DNA from: Plantago elongata
Taxonomy: Eukaryota; Streptophyta; Magnoliopsida; Lamiales; Plantaginaceae
NCBI GenBank assembly: GCA_036897095.1
Contig: JAYMSP010001748.1
Span: 1 to 29,202, forward strand
DNA length: 29,202 nt
Direction: 5' to 3'
The first letter of the stretch is position 1, and each line of letters opens with the position of its first letter. The notes below the pieces were generated by a model. The model saw only the letters and a program-made list of their open reading frames with translations, did no database searches and was not told the DNA's origin. Below, in pieces: positions 18,051-28,774 of the stretch. Made by a program: the position numbers and the translations under genes.

Positions 18051-19313
18051 GAACTCCCATTATACCAACTAGACGATGAGAGGACTTGGATGACCGATAT
18101 TCTGATTTACCTTCGGAATGGTACACTACCATCGAAACCAACAGAGGCTCGGAGAGTGCATTGCCGAGCACCTCGTTACATCCTACTGAATGATGAACTT
18201 TACAAGAGATCTTTCAATGGCACCCACTTGCGTTGCCTCGGACCCCAAGAGGCACGGACAATTCTCTATGAGATAGACAGTGGCAGTTGTGGAAGTCATT
18301 CCGGAGGAAGGACTCTAGCATAAAAAATCATCCGGCAAGGTTACTATTGGCCCACGATAGACAAAGATTCGACTAACTTCGGCCGAACCTGTAGTAACTG
18401 CCAATTTTATGCCAACATTCCGCAGAGATCAAGCAATCCGATGATCCCTTCAATCATCTCGTGCCCATTTGATCAGTGGGGCATCGATATTATAGGACCT
18501 TTTCCCCGAGGAACGCAGCAAAAGATGTTCTTGATAGTAGTAGTCGAATACTTTATCAAATGGGTAGAAACCGAGGCAATAGCTATTGTAACAGAAGCCC
18601 GAGTTCGAACATTCATCTAGAAGAACATTATTTGTCGCTTCAGATTGCCTAGGATCCTCATTTAGGACAATGGAGCCTAGTTTCCCGGGCACAAGCTCAA
18701 AGAATGGTGCGAATGTTTAAAAATCGAACAACATTTTACTCCGGTTGGGTACCCCCAAGCAAATGGACAGGTCGAGTCTACTGACCGAACCATTGTGAAA
18801 ATTCTAGAAAAATGACTCAAGACCTTCCATGGAAGCTGGATTGAAGATTTGGATGGTGTACTTTGGGCTCATCGGACCACTCCGAGGACCGCCACCCGAG
18901 AAACTCCTTTCTCCTTGGTATATGGCTCCAAGGCCATCATACCTTCAGAAGTCATCATGGAAAAACAAAGAATCCAACTGTACCAGCCCGAAGAGAATGA
19001 GGCTGCTCGGATATATGAGCTTGAACTCCTCGAATACAAGATATAATCCTCCTTGGCTCACATCCTAAGGTACCAAGCCTCTATTGCTCGGACCTATGAT
19101 AAAAATGTGTGCAAAAAGGACATCTAGATTAGAGATTTGATCCTGAGAAGAGCCGACATCCTCAATCATGTCGGGAAACTCAAACCAAACTGGAAAGGCC
19201 CGTACAAAGTCATCGGAGTTAGAAGCAATGGAAGCTTCGAGATGAAGGATCTCGAAGGTAGAGTGGTCAAAAGAACATGGAATCCAAGAAATTTGCAGAA
19301 GTTTTATGCTTAG
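18051..19313 (+). pseudogene. pol: Integrase of outer element (broken)
   Basis: Same frame as the preceding RNase H, with several stops. In the zinc domain the first His is replaced by Asp (EIDSGSCGSH, 18276-18278) while the CSNC pair is intact, the reverse of the inner copy. The core has WGIDIIGPF, a stop inside ILI*DNGA, and the GYPQANGQVEST segment, so the D, D and E positions are recognisable. The GPY motif (WKGPYKV) and terminal NPRNLQKFYA then TAG at 19311-19313 close pol. Confidence 0.85.
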
Positions 19314-19821
19314 GATGTTTTCTTTGTTTCTATTTTACCCAAAGACACTTAGTTGAGGTCTTTTTGATCCGACCATTTGTAATTGTATTTCCGTCAAATC
19401 AATACAACGGCTATCTTTCAAGAATTGCCTCATTCACTCTCGAACATATAGATTCCAACATAAGAGCTTTGCATGTAATATATTCCGAACTAAGAAATGA
19501 TTATGAGCAACAACACAATTCATGAATGTTTGGGTGTATCACATTACTATCCGAACAAAACATTTCAAAGAAATTGAAACAGAGATCATGCCTCAATGGC
19601 AAGGCCGGACATTCAAGGCTAAACATGCAATTTCTATCTCGAACCAACAGAGGTCGAAAATATTCGACGAATACTCAAAATAGAAGAATTCCTAATAGGC
19701 TGAAGCCTCACTGAAAATAAATAATATCCGAGGTACAAACAGACTGAGAGAAATATTCAACACAGAATAAAAGGCACAAGAGAATTATCTTAAGGTCCGA
19801 AGACAATACACAGTTCACGGA
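19314..19821. other. Convergent spacer between pol and aORF1 (outer)
   Basis: No coding sequence is supported. It corresponds to 10205-10664 of the inner copy. Pol ends into it from the left and aORF1 from the right. Confidence 0.5.
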
Positions 19822-19836
19822 GCATACACCGCCTTC
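19822..19836 (-). promoter_or_regulatory. Shared 3' motif after aORF1 (outer)
   Basis: On the minus strand GAAGGCGGTGTATGC lies ten bases after the aORF1 stop. It is the outer counterpart of 10190-10204 and is related to the motifs after both aORF2 copies. Confidence 0.55.
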
Positions 19837-19845
19837 ATATCTCCT

Positions 19846-22794
19846 TCAATTAGGGGCCTGGGAACTTCCTTCTCCGGTAGCCTTCTTTGCCTTCTTGGCT
19901 TTGTGCTTCTCCCTCATCATCTCGACATACTTCGGGGTAAGCTCCACCAGATTCAGATCCGGCTGTCCAAGGACCTGACCAGGAAGACTCAATCAGTTCC
20001 GGTTGTGGGCACCATAGTCATCTAGGGGAACCAGGAGATGCTAGAGCAGCACTTCGGGTACAAACTCTGGAATGAAGAGGCCCCCATGACTACATTTTAG
20101 GTCTGGAGTCTCCATGGCTACCATCTCGGAGAACTCATCCCTCATTAGCTCAGCGTCATCAAGGGGTTCTCCAGTGAAGCGAGTGTCATCAGCATTATTA
20201 TAAGCACTTAAGCCCGCGCTCTTCAGATCAAAGTCACTCGGGAGATTCTCCTTCAGTTTGAGTTTATCGATAGCAGCCTCGAACCCCTCCACCCGAGCAT
20301 CATCCGCCGAGCTCATCAAAATGTACTTGCAAGAAGCGGAGGACAAGAAGTCCCGGACATCCTTTATCCGAGTGTGTTTGACATTCTCGAGCACTTGCTC
20401 CTTGAAACTCCAGAACAACTTCAGGATGTCCGCAACACCCTTCTCCAAAATTTCACGTTCAGTCCGAGCCTGGGCCAATCGCGCGCTAAGGCTTGATAAT
20501 TCTCATCCGACCTACGCAGATCCGAGCACACGTTCTGTTACTTCTTCTTGCACTCTTAGTACTTCCCCTCCATATCCTTGACGCTCGCTTCGGACTTCGC
20601 CAGCTGAGTATCAATCTCAGCTCGCTCTCCGGCCACATGAGAATACGCTCGGACCGCGGCAGTCAACTACAAAAAGACAAACCCGAGAAACTTAAAAACA
20701 AAACAAGAGCAAAATTTGCTTCAAATGCACAAGCCTCGGATACTAACCTTCCGGCTCGCCTCAGCTAGTTCGGCTATCCGCTCCACCTCGTTCATAGCCA
20801 CCAGTCTGTTCACCTCGGTCTCTAAGTCGGCATCTGGACTGGGAACCGTGACTGATTTATCCATGGCTTTCTTAGCCAAGGGAAGCGACCCTTCGAATGC
20901 CCTCTTAGACCCAGAGACGGCCTTCGAAGCAGACGACTCGGATACTTTAGGCGACTTCTTTGCATCCGTCTCCTTGTCAGCCTTGGTCTTTCCTTGCTTC
21001 GGAGTAGGCATCCGAAGCTCCTCTTAGCCCTGGACAACTCTCTGACGGTTTAAATCCGAGAAAACAGCAGCATTGATCGGATCTTCCATAGGGAGTGTGG
21101 TGGAGACCTTGATAGTCTGGGTACGTCGCTCCTCGACTATCTCCCGATCTTGATCCTCCCTCTTCTTCTTCTTCAACTCAAGCAAGGCCGACATGGTGTA
21201 CTTGAACCAATATGCTACACGAAGAGAAGAGATTGGATTAGATCCAAGACATATACACTTAAAACCAGATAGAAAAGATGACAACTAAGAGTACGGAAAC
21301 ATTCCGGATAGAAAACACTACGAGACTACTACTGACCAAAATCACGCGGCAGACGCCCACAATAACACTTCCGATCCAGTCCAGCCAAATAAGGCAAGGG
21401 TTGACAGATGAACCCTCGGAAAAAATATATTTCCGTCCGATTTCTTTTTTGGAGTGCATGCATCCACAAGGGTAAACTCTTCGCCGGCGTCTGAGCAAAT
21501 GAATAAATCTCTTGGTAGATGTTCTTCGGGAAAATCCATTTCTCACAGCTTGACTTGGGTTTACCCTTCTCCAGCGTCGGAGGGACGAAGAAATATCTCT
21601 TCCACCATTCGACACCTAACGAAGAAATCAGATCTTCAAAGAAAGCATATCCAGACCAAGGAGGAATAGAAGTTCGGATGCGATTCACTGGCCTTGATCT
21701 CGAATTGGAAGTTCGCTGTTGTGAAATGAATGCCAATGTGTTTGTAGAGGACTCCGAAGCACATCAGATTGCCCAAAGAATTCGGAATGATTTGATGCGG
21801 GCTCAAACCCAGGTCATTAAATATTTGGAGAAATTGTGGAGCAACAGGAAGCCTCCACCCGCAATGTAATGAGGCCTCGTACACCGCCATACACCCTTCC
21901 AGAGGGTTATAAAAGGCATTCTTGGGAACCGGAGCTATCAACTCCAGAGTCTCGGGTATCTCGTACCGAGCTCGGGTATCATCTAGCTTCTCCTCGTTCA
22001 ACTGACTAGCTCGAGTTGGGAGAGTTTCGTCCAAATTCAGCTCTCCATCTTCATCCAGATGGAGGAACTTCGTCCTACCTCGGATACTTAATTTCTTAAA
22101 CCCTGCCGCTAGAAGTGCTGACAGTGTCGTCTTCTTCCTCATCATCTTCATCAGAGTCCTCTTCCTTTACAACTCCAGCTTCATTCACCTCCGCATCTCT
22201 ACCCTCCGAAATGCCAGCTTGAGCCACCCCAGCATCTGGAGATGACAGTAGATCTACGTCGATAACCTTAATGATTCGGAGTGGAGTCACTGCTCCGACC
22301 GAATCTTCAGTACCCACCTCAAAAATGGATACATCGGGGGATTCACCGGATGTATCCTCTTCCATTTCAATCTGAGGTTCCTGAGCATCCGGGATAAAGG
22401 GTAATTGGTAAGGACGAATGCAAGTGTTATAACCTAAGTTACGACATAAGAAACTAACCTCGGGAGGAAGTTCCCTGCTCTTAGTTCCGGAACCACGACC
22501 AATCTCCCGTGTGATGGTGCGATGAAGTGGAATAGTTTGTGAAGTAGAGGCAGGTGGTTGTCGATCTGGTTCCGAAGAACCGGGTATGACGAGATGGAAA
22601 TGCGAACCACTTGTCTCCAAGCCGGACACTTTTTCCATCTGTTCATGCCCTTGAGTTTGCTCTTCAGCAACTTCACTGGCTAATGCGTCCGCCAGTTCCC
22701 CCGAAGACAGGGAGTATGACCCTGAGTCCGAAGTTCCAGGCCCAGATCCATAACCTTGTGCTTCCTGGATGTTTTGGCTATCACTATCGGACAT
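19846..22794 (-). pseudogene. aORF1, spliced antisense gene (outer)
   Basis: Coding exon 1 runs 22794-21337 (start MSDSDSQNIQEAQ; an acceptor CCTTTATTAG precedes the ATG by one base), intron 21336-21215 (G|GTCAGT ... GTGTAG), exon 2 21214-20748, intron 20747-20667 (AAG|GTTAGT ... CTTTTTGTAG), exon 3 20666-19846. Exon 2 is 467 nt, the same as in the inner copy, and the joins keep phase, which makes the splicing model strong. The leader intron is 23070-22796. The protein has a Ser/Glu-rich N-terminus, an acidic run EEDSDEDDEEEDD, a PF04195-like domain (EASLHCGWRLPVAPQFL, IIPNSLGNL), a Lys-rich second exon, and a coiled-coil third exon. Lesions: frameshifts near 22100 and 21650 and near 20470, and stops in exon 2 (before EELRMP) and exon 3 (after VPEVLL). 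Ancestral length was about 900 residues. Confidence 0.8.
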
Positions 22795-23200
22795 CCTAAT
22801 AAAGGAAATAAAGGGTAAGTCTAAATGGTCCGGGTTAACTTCGTTGGGCAGTTTACGAATGAATCGGTACAAAATGCTTCACATCGGATCCTAATCTAGG
22901 ATTTCCTAGTTCTACCTTGAGTTAGAAGTTAGCAAGTGTGGTAATTCTATTCGGATTAGCCTACTTCCACATAATCAACATTATAAAAGACAACACGTAT
23001 GAAGAACAACGCATACAAAGACGAAGTAACACATTCCGATATACAAAAGCTAAAGTCTTCCGATACTTACTTGATTTCGCTCGGATGTTGGATCGAAGGC
23101 AGCTCCAGCTTCGGATACTCAACTATTCTGCTTCGGATGCTCTATTGTGCAAAAATCCACTCTCTAGAAATGCGTTATGATCGACGTTAGCGGCTCACCT

Positions 23201-23257
23201 ATTTATAGAGGAGGACATTTCTGGGAAATTCAATCGTCCACGCAGTCGTGGCCACGA
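23201..23257 (-). promoter_or_regulatory. aORF1 promoter (outer): palindrome plus TATA box
   Basis: On the minus strand CTCTATAAATAGG (TATA about 23209-23201) follows the palindromic core TCGTGGCCACGA (23257-23246). Spacing and order match the inner copy. The leader exon downstream carries two ATCCGAAG units 22 bp apart before the donor at 23070. Confidence 0.65.
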
Positions 23258-23713
23258 TCTAACTGCCCACTAACTTTGATCCGACGGATCAGATCATTTG
23301 GTGAGTTTAAAAAAAGATAATGGACATTTATGCACTTGACGACATTTGGCATTACCCTTGGATACCACATACCTTCGGAGGGAAGTCTGTCCGGATATAT
23401 CACCTTAGCCGGTCGACTAAGGTAAAAAATTTCTCGGTTCATCACTATTAATTTCCTTCGGATGCGTTTAGCCTGATCACCTCGGATGTGCTATTCTAAA
23501 TGCAAAACATTAGGAAATGCTCGGATGTGATGGAACAAAAGAAGACGAATATATATTCAACTTCGAATATTGATATCCGAAAAAAACCGTTAAAACAGCC
23601 AAAAAAGGTGCAGCAAAATATGAGCCAAATTTCTAAGCAGAATAAAGCCAATATTGGTCCAAAGAAGCAGAACTTAGCAAAAATACAAAATTAAAGGGCA
23701 TACCCCGCCTACA

Positions 23714-24206
23714 TCAGTTCGTATCTTCCGTGCTGGATTCGTCCGTCTCCTCATAAGCATCCGGACCGGCACCTGATACCTCCACCATCCGCGCCCGCCA
23801 CTTCCTCCGAGCCTCCCTCTTGCGCTTCTTTCGTAGAGATGCATGCAAGCGGGTAATCCCACGACCGAGCACCTTCAACCCCCACAGGTCCTTCTTCGAG
23901 GATGGCAGCTCGTGAAGGCTCACGTCGAGGTCAATCGGGTCTGCCAAAGTCCCTTCATCCGAATAAGAAGGAGAATGTCAGATCCCACAACCGCAATTCA
24001 TTAGACCTTGCCACCCCTGATACCCGGGGAAGATGGGAGCATCAAAGGAAAAAGGTTCCAGATTGGGGGCCTCTGACAAGGTAGGACCCAGGCTAGGAGC
24101 CTCGGAAGGGCGAGGATCTAGATTCATTTCCTCTGGATGGACATGATCTGGATTGGGAGCTTGGAGAGGTACGGAGTACCGAGGATCATACTCATCCTGA
24201 TAATGC
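23714..24206 (-). pseudogene. aORF2, second antisense gene (outer; 5' end deleted)
   Basis: The reading frame can be followed from about 24200 to the TGA at 23716-23714, with one TGA in the CGCGI*HSP segment where the inner copy has Trp. The N-terminal part available is acidic and proline-rich with repeated SEAP-type units (PSEAPSLGP, LSEAPNLEP, FDAPIFPGY). The C-terminal part has LADPIDLDVSL, KKDLWGLK, and a strongly basic RKKRKREARRKWRARM segment, then an acidic tail. The start codon, leader intron and promoter seen in the inner copy are missing because of the deletion that also removed half of the 3' LTR. Family not recognised. Confidence 0.65.
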
Positions 24207-24600
24207 GCCCAAAAGCTATGTGGATTATAGTAATCATATGGTCCATGGGCTTAATCTTAGCCCAACACTTAGCTCAATCCAACAAAGGAAATTAATCTCT
24301 ATATAAAGGGAACACCTCTCAAGGTAAAAGGGGAAGATTTTCTAATCTCCTCACTCTATTATATAGTTTAATTATATAGAGTCGACCTACAATCACTCTC
24401 GAGTAAAGTCTCTCATCCGTCTTGATCCAAGGCAAGCTGGATCTAAAGGTTTTAACCCCCCCCCCCTTTCCAGCCGTTTGCGCAAGTTCGGATCTAGAGC
24501 TTCGGGTACAAGGTTGGAGTTCACGTCTTCCGAAGTTTGTCAAGCTAGAAGAGTTGGTCCGTCTTAGTAACATTCGAGGGTTGGGGCTTTTACCTCAACA
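24207..24600 (+). repeat. 3' LTR of outer element (5' half deleted)
   Basis: Aligns with 1026-1407 of the 5' LTR, ends CTCAACA and is followed by the GAAAT duplication. The first roughly 387 bp of LTR and the adjacent PPT are absent. A 12-bp insertion (near 24249) and a pure C tract near 24455-24466 distinguish it from the 5' LTR. TATATAAA is kept at 24300-24307. Confidence 0.85.
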
Positions 24601-24605
24601 GAAAT
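24601..24605. repeat. Target-site duplication, right copy (outer element)
   Basis: GAAAT, identical to 634-638. Confidence 0.9.
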
Positions 24606-24935
24606 GTTGCATCAACTCCATCTAATAGTTTGGGTGTTTGAGTAACCCTTTAACCGTTTAAAAGAAAAATCTAGAAATGTGTATTTTGGTAATGAGACGA
24701 GAGAAGAGCGAGGGGTGTCGTGTGATGGACATGTGTGTAGTGAGCCTTACGCGTGGCGAAGTGTTATGAATTCAGGTTTACCAACTGGATTCTTTATTGG
24801 ACCATGTATTTCTGGCCCACGGCTGACTTAATGGTGGGGTGGGAAGGAACCTACATGAATGTTGCCTTTTTTTTTTGCTTTTTCATTTTATATTCTCATA
24901 ATAAAAAAGTTTAACAAATAGATGATTACAAAATA
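24606..24935. other. Right flank, non-coding
   Basis: No open reading frame of note. Somewhat less AT-rich up to 24860, then a T-run. I see no recognised element. Confidence 0.5.
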
Positions 24936-25209
24936 CTTCCTCTATTCTTTTAAAATCGTTCTAACTTTCTTTTTTAGTGTTTCGTTAGAAACTTACTAAC
25001 CCAAAATAGAAAAGTTTTCATCCCACTAACTCATTCTTTATTATTTCTCTCACCTACTTTATAATTATTTTATTCAATCTCCCACTTACTTTATCATCCA
25101 TTACAACTTTATCAATATACTACCACTCACAAATTAATATTTAACTATTTTTTTTAAAATCAAGATAAATTAACTTCTTAAGAAGTTTTTTTTATACCAG
25201 AGGGATTAC
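24936..25209. mobile_element. Degraded Stowaway-like MITE (candidate)
   Basis: Starts CTTCCTCTATTCTTTTAAAA after TA and ends with a sequence whose reverse complement reads GTAATCCCTCTGGTATAAAA before TA. This resembles the CTCCCTCCGT-type termini of Tc1/mariner-related Stowaway MITEs with TA duplications, but the inverted repeats are imperfect. Length of about 275 bp and AT-rich interior fit the class. Confidence 0.5.
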
Positions 25210-25637
25210 TATATATGAAGATTTTATTATGTTATATTTTGCTGATTATGGTTTGTTAGATTAAGTGTCAGATTTTCTTCCTTCTTAACTCGAAGATGTT
25301 TTATCTTCTAATTCGAAGAATTTCAAACTACATCATTTTGCGGACGTAGAAATTTTGGCCAGGGATAGCACATTTTAAAATACTGTAATATTTAAATTTT
25401 AATATAATTAATATATAATTTTCAAAATTCCAATTTCAGAAACATATTATTTAGTATTATAAAATAATTTATCATTTAGTAAAATTATTAAAAAAGTCTT
25501 AAATTAATTTGTTGAAAAATAAAAAATTTAACAATGAAAAGATATACGTCAATATAAATTTATATTAAAAAAATTCTAAAAATAACAAAGAAAATAATAA
25601 ACACAAAATGTTTTGATAAATTGTACAAGAAAAATAA
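25210..25637. other. AT-rich non-coding; hAT-like end fragment near 25340
   Basis: No coding sequence. The stretch from about 25338 (GCGGACGTAGAAATTTTGGC, then AGGGATAGCAC) resembles the start of plant hAT-type MITEs, whose ends typically read CAGGGGCGGA followed by a GGGTAGCA-like block. Only one end is visible, so no element is delimited. Confidence 0.35.
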
Positions 25638-25639
25638 TA

Positions 25640-25890
25640 CTTCCTTCGTTCCGTCCTAAGCTTCCCACCATACCATTTTTGTTGTCCTTGTAAAGCTTCA
25701 CATTTCAATTTGTATCCATTTTTAGTCCAATTTTAATATTTGAATATTCAGACAATAGCTCAAAATTACATCTCATACCACTCAGTTATAAACAAAACAA
25801 CTCTTGTCTTATTATTTTATAAAATTGTACTCTTATCTTATTTTTTAAAATTAAAAAGTAATTGGGAAGCTTAGGACGAGACGGAAGAAG
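25640..25890. mobile_element. Stowaway-type MITE, 251 bp
   Basis: Left end CTTCCTTCGTTCCGTCCTAA continues into GCTTCCCA. The right end, reverse-complemented, reads CTTCTTCCGTCTCGTCCTAA and continues GCTTCCCA. The inverted repeats are about 28 bp with few mismatches and are flanked by TA at 25638-25639 and 25891-25892. Size, TIR type and TA duplication match Stowaway (Tc1/mariner-related) MITEs. It encodes nothing. Confidence 0.85.
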
Positions 25891-26010
25891 TATAAGGTAT
25901 ATAATTATATACATTGTTAATGAAATAATGAGGATCAACAATTAAGAAATGAAAATGGCTACTAAAAGAACAAAGAAAAATAAAGCAAAGAAAAATGGGA
26001 GTTTCTATAG

Positions 26011-26060
26011 TGAGATAGTTGTCGTACTACTTGTTAAAATGAAATAGTAGTCGTATTACC
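26011..26060 (-). repeat. Inverted copy of the GTCGTAC module of the 28-kb repeats
   Basis: TGAGATAG...GTCGTAC...AAATAGTAGTCGTA on the + strand is the reverse complement, with mismatches, of the module at 27967-28014 and its copies near 28241 and 28926. Just right of it, GTTGAGAT-TAG-ATCTCAAC (26071-26089 region) forms an 8-bp hairpin stem. Confidence 0.55.
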
Positions 26061-27600
26061 GTTGAGATTAGATCTCAACCATTGATCTTGTGTACGACCA
26101 CTCTAACAATATACGACAACTAAAAAATAGTTGTACTAGCTAATTCACATTTGTACCCTTCATACATAATATAAAATTAAAATTTTAAAATATCATTTTT
26201 CATATAAAAATAAAATAAAATAATAAGAATAAGAATAAGAAATAAAAACAAACATACTATAAGTAGTAAAATGGAAAGAACAATAAGCTACATGATTTCG
26301 TACCACCACCACGGTAAATGCGGCACCACCACCATCCGTCCACCTCTTTTCGATCCAGGTAATCAGACTACGAGGTGATATTTTTCTAGGACTGAAGAAA
26401 CTAAGGGGTCAAATTTGTTTGTTTTATTTCGAAATGGGTTTTGAAATTTCGAGCTTATTTGGTGAATATGAAGGACTAATCTTGATCTAATCGGATGGAG
26501 GAGGATGTTTAGAACCACTAGGTTTTTATTTGGTTAAGGTTGATTGATGTTTAGACATGAATGAATTGAAACTACCCATTTTATTTATTAAAATATTGAA
26601 CTTTTTTTTACCAAAAAGTAAGTGTTATACTACCCATGAACGTAGTTACCATTTTAACTTGATTGAACAATGGATGGCGTATAAATTATTTTATTATAAA
26701 TAAAATTAATATAAATTATTGTAACTTTTAAATGCATAAAATATTTTTAACACAAACTCTAGTTGGAAAAAAAACTCAGCTATTCAGAATAAATTTCATG
26801 GTTCTATAACATGACTGCACAGGGTTTTTACTATATTTAAATTGAATGAATATAGTGAAAATATGAAATTTAAATTTAGCTCGAGATTCAATCATTTTCT
26901 ATTAATAAAGTGTATCGTGCACGATTCACATGTTATTGTAGCATGTAAAATCATTAATTAATGTCATAATAAGGCATTCTCTCCAACTGTAATCTTCAAT
27001 TAAACTCAACTGAATTGTAATGGAGTGAAGTGAACTGAAATGTAGATAACATAGCCTAAGTAGAAAAGTTTCAAATATATGAAATAAAAATATAAACAAG
27101 ACGGAAGATAAAAAAAACACGTACGATAATTATGTATTACACTTTAACAACTTGTAGAATAAAACTGCAACAATTGGACATTCAACATGTGAAGTTGTAA
27201 TTATGTCGGTGGTTGAGTGGATAAATATGAGATATCATTCATAATTTAAGTGCTCGAGAGTGTAGATCATTTGCTCTTATACTTTGGACTTATAATTGTG
27301 ATTACTTGTCGTACATGTATATGTTTTTATTTTAGATATATTAATATTAGAGATTTTACTACCAAGCTGATAGTTACTTGTAAATATGTATGGAAAAAAT
27401 CTTGTACAAAAAATAAATATAAAAGAATAAAAATGTCCTACTTTTTATTTGTTGAAATCACAATTTAAAACTAAAAATAGAACAAATCGATGCTCAACAA
27501 TAATTCGGATAAAAAATAAAAATAAGTGTATTGTTATGGATATATGTAGCTGTTTTTTCTTTTTTTGTTGATTGGATAAGGATGTATATCGTTTTGAGGA
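26061..27600. other. AT-rich non-coding flank
   Basis: No supported coding sequence. It includes a CCA-rich patch at about 26302-26345, which is inverted relative to the GGT-rich patch at 27754-27798, and long A/T-rich stretches. A tRNA A-box-like GGTTGAGTGG near 27211 has no B box. Confidence 0.5.
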
Positions 27601-27720
27601 AGACATATGATCATATGTAGCTTAATGGTAAGTGTGTGAGTTTGAGTTTATGAGGTGTAAGGTTCAATTCTCGTCATTCACACCTTAAGTTAATATTTAT
27701 TTATAAGTAAGAAGGATGTC
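27600..27720 (+). mobile_element. tRNA-derived SINE candidate
   Basis: An A box TAGCTTAATGG (27618-27628) and a B box GGTTCAATTC (27661-27670) are 32 bp apart, the spacing of tRNA-type internal pol III promoters. An AT-rich tail follows. No tRNA cloverleaf is claimed. The 3' end and target duplication are not delimited. Confidence 0.5.
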
Positions 27721-27753
27721 ACCGGAGACCCATTGGAGGATTGATTGATGCCG

Positions 27754-27798
27754 TTGGTGGTGGTGGTCGTGGTGGTTGGTTGGTGGGTGTTGGTGGTA
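27754..27798 (+). repeat. GGT-rich microsatellite
   Basis: Imperfect GGT/GGTT repeats. No reading frame of note covers it. Confidence 0.7.
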
Positions 27799-27825
27799 AT
27801 TAGCATGTTAAGTAAGTTTTCTTTT

Positions 27826-28172
27826 TAATGAAAGAGTAAAATGGTAAATTTACATTTAAATTTAATTATAATTATAAAAGAATTATTAAGGTGTTTTATA
27901 TTTTATAAATGTAATTATAAAACAAACTAAATAAGTAAGTGAAGGGTGCATTTGGTAAACACTTTAGTGTACGACTACAATCTCATTTCAACTATGTACG
28001 ACTTCTATCTCACCTTGAAAAAACCCATGAAAAATAGGAGCAAAGGAGATTTAAACCAAGGACCTGTTATTTGGTAGCATCACTGCACACCAACTGTGCT
28101 ATGACACCATTAGTATTATCTTTCAATTCAAAAATTAAATAACCATAAATCTTTAAATAGGGATATAAGAGA
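27826..28172 (-). repeat. Composite repeat with pol III boxes, copy 1
   Basis: Read on the minus strand, the unit has an A box TAGCACAGTTGG (28101-28090) and a B box GGTTTAAATC (28057-28048) 32 bp apart, followed by the GTCGTAC module and an AT-rich tail shared with copy 3. It joins copy 2 directly with a period of 274 bp (TTTATAAATG at 27902 and 28176). The GC-rich end seen in copies 2 and 3 is absent. Confidence 0.7.
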
Positions 28173-28515
28173 CATTTTATAAATGTAATTATAAAACAAA
28201 CTAGATAAGTAAGTGAAGAGTGTATTTGGTAAACACTTTAGTGCATGACTACAATCTCATTTCAACTATGTACGACTTCTATATCACCTTAAAAAAACCC
28301 ATGAAAAATAGGAGCAAAGGAGATTTAAACCAAGGATCTGTTATTTGGTAGCATCACTGCACACCAACTGTGCTATGACACTATTAGTATTATCTTTCAA
28401 TTCGGAAATAATAACTAAATAACCATAAATATTTAAATAGGAATATAAGACATTTCATATCCAAAATTGAGGGGTAGCACTTTCTACCCCGTGCCCCCTG
28501 TGGGGCCGCTCCTGT
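28173..28515 (-). repeat. Composite repeat with pol III boxes, copy 2
   Basis: Tandem to copy 1 and very similar to it. A box 28375-28364, B box 28331-28322. On the right it adds the GC-rich end: GGGGTAGCACTTTCTACCCC (7-bp stem) and GCCCCCTGTGGGGC (5-bp stem), ending GGGCCGCTCCTG. On the minus strand this terminus starts CAGGAGCGGCCCC, like hAT inverted repeats (CAGGGGCGG). Confidence 0.7.
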
Positions 28516-28774
28516 TCATACTATAAACCATTGCCTCCACAAACCCTCTAACACTCCACTGAACACCCATCAGACCTTCCATTGTCATTTTTTAACCACA
28601 CTTTTATTCGTATTAAGTTGGATCATCATCCTCTTAAAATATCTTATTAAGAAGAAAGAATTATTCAACTTATAAGTTGTTTGCATAATCCTCTCAAAAG
28701 TGATGGCATATTCTAACATGCATTCTCACAAGTAGGTCGTGGTTAGTTGACTTTACAAGTGCAATTATACCCAT
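28516..28774. other. Non-coding spacer between repeat copies 2 and 3
   Basis: No coding sequence or recognised element seen. Confidence 0.5.

Larger units (their letters stand above)
639..24600 (+). mobile_element. Outer Ty3/gypsy (Tat-lineage, probably Retand-like) LTR retrotransposon, interrupted
   Basis: The element runs from a TG at 639 to a CA at 24600 and is flanked by GAAAT on both sides. On the + strand the order is LTR, PBS, gag, protease, RT, RNase H, a second RNase H, integrase, two genes on the opposite strand, LTR. The order RT-RH-INT defines Ty3/gypsy. The second RNase H after the first and antisense ORFs after integrase are known traits of the plant Tat lineage. RT is split at 4342/16189 by another member of the family. 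Without that insert the element is about 12.1 kb. All coding regions carry stops or frameshifts. A deletion ending at 24207 removed the polypurine tract, the start of the 3' LTR and the 5' end of aORF2, so the copy cannot be autonomous. Confidence 0.9.

Noticed and set aside
27205..27260. tRNA-like sequence (GGTTGAGTGG near 27211)
   Set aside because: No B box at the required spacing and no cloverleaf-like pairing.
26926..27468. Two short open stretches (minus 27120-26926, plus 27250-27468)
   Set aside because: AT-rich, low-complexity translations without start context, conservation or domain.
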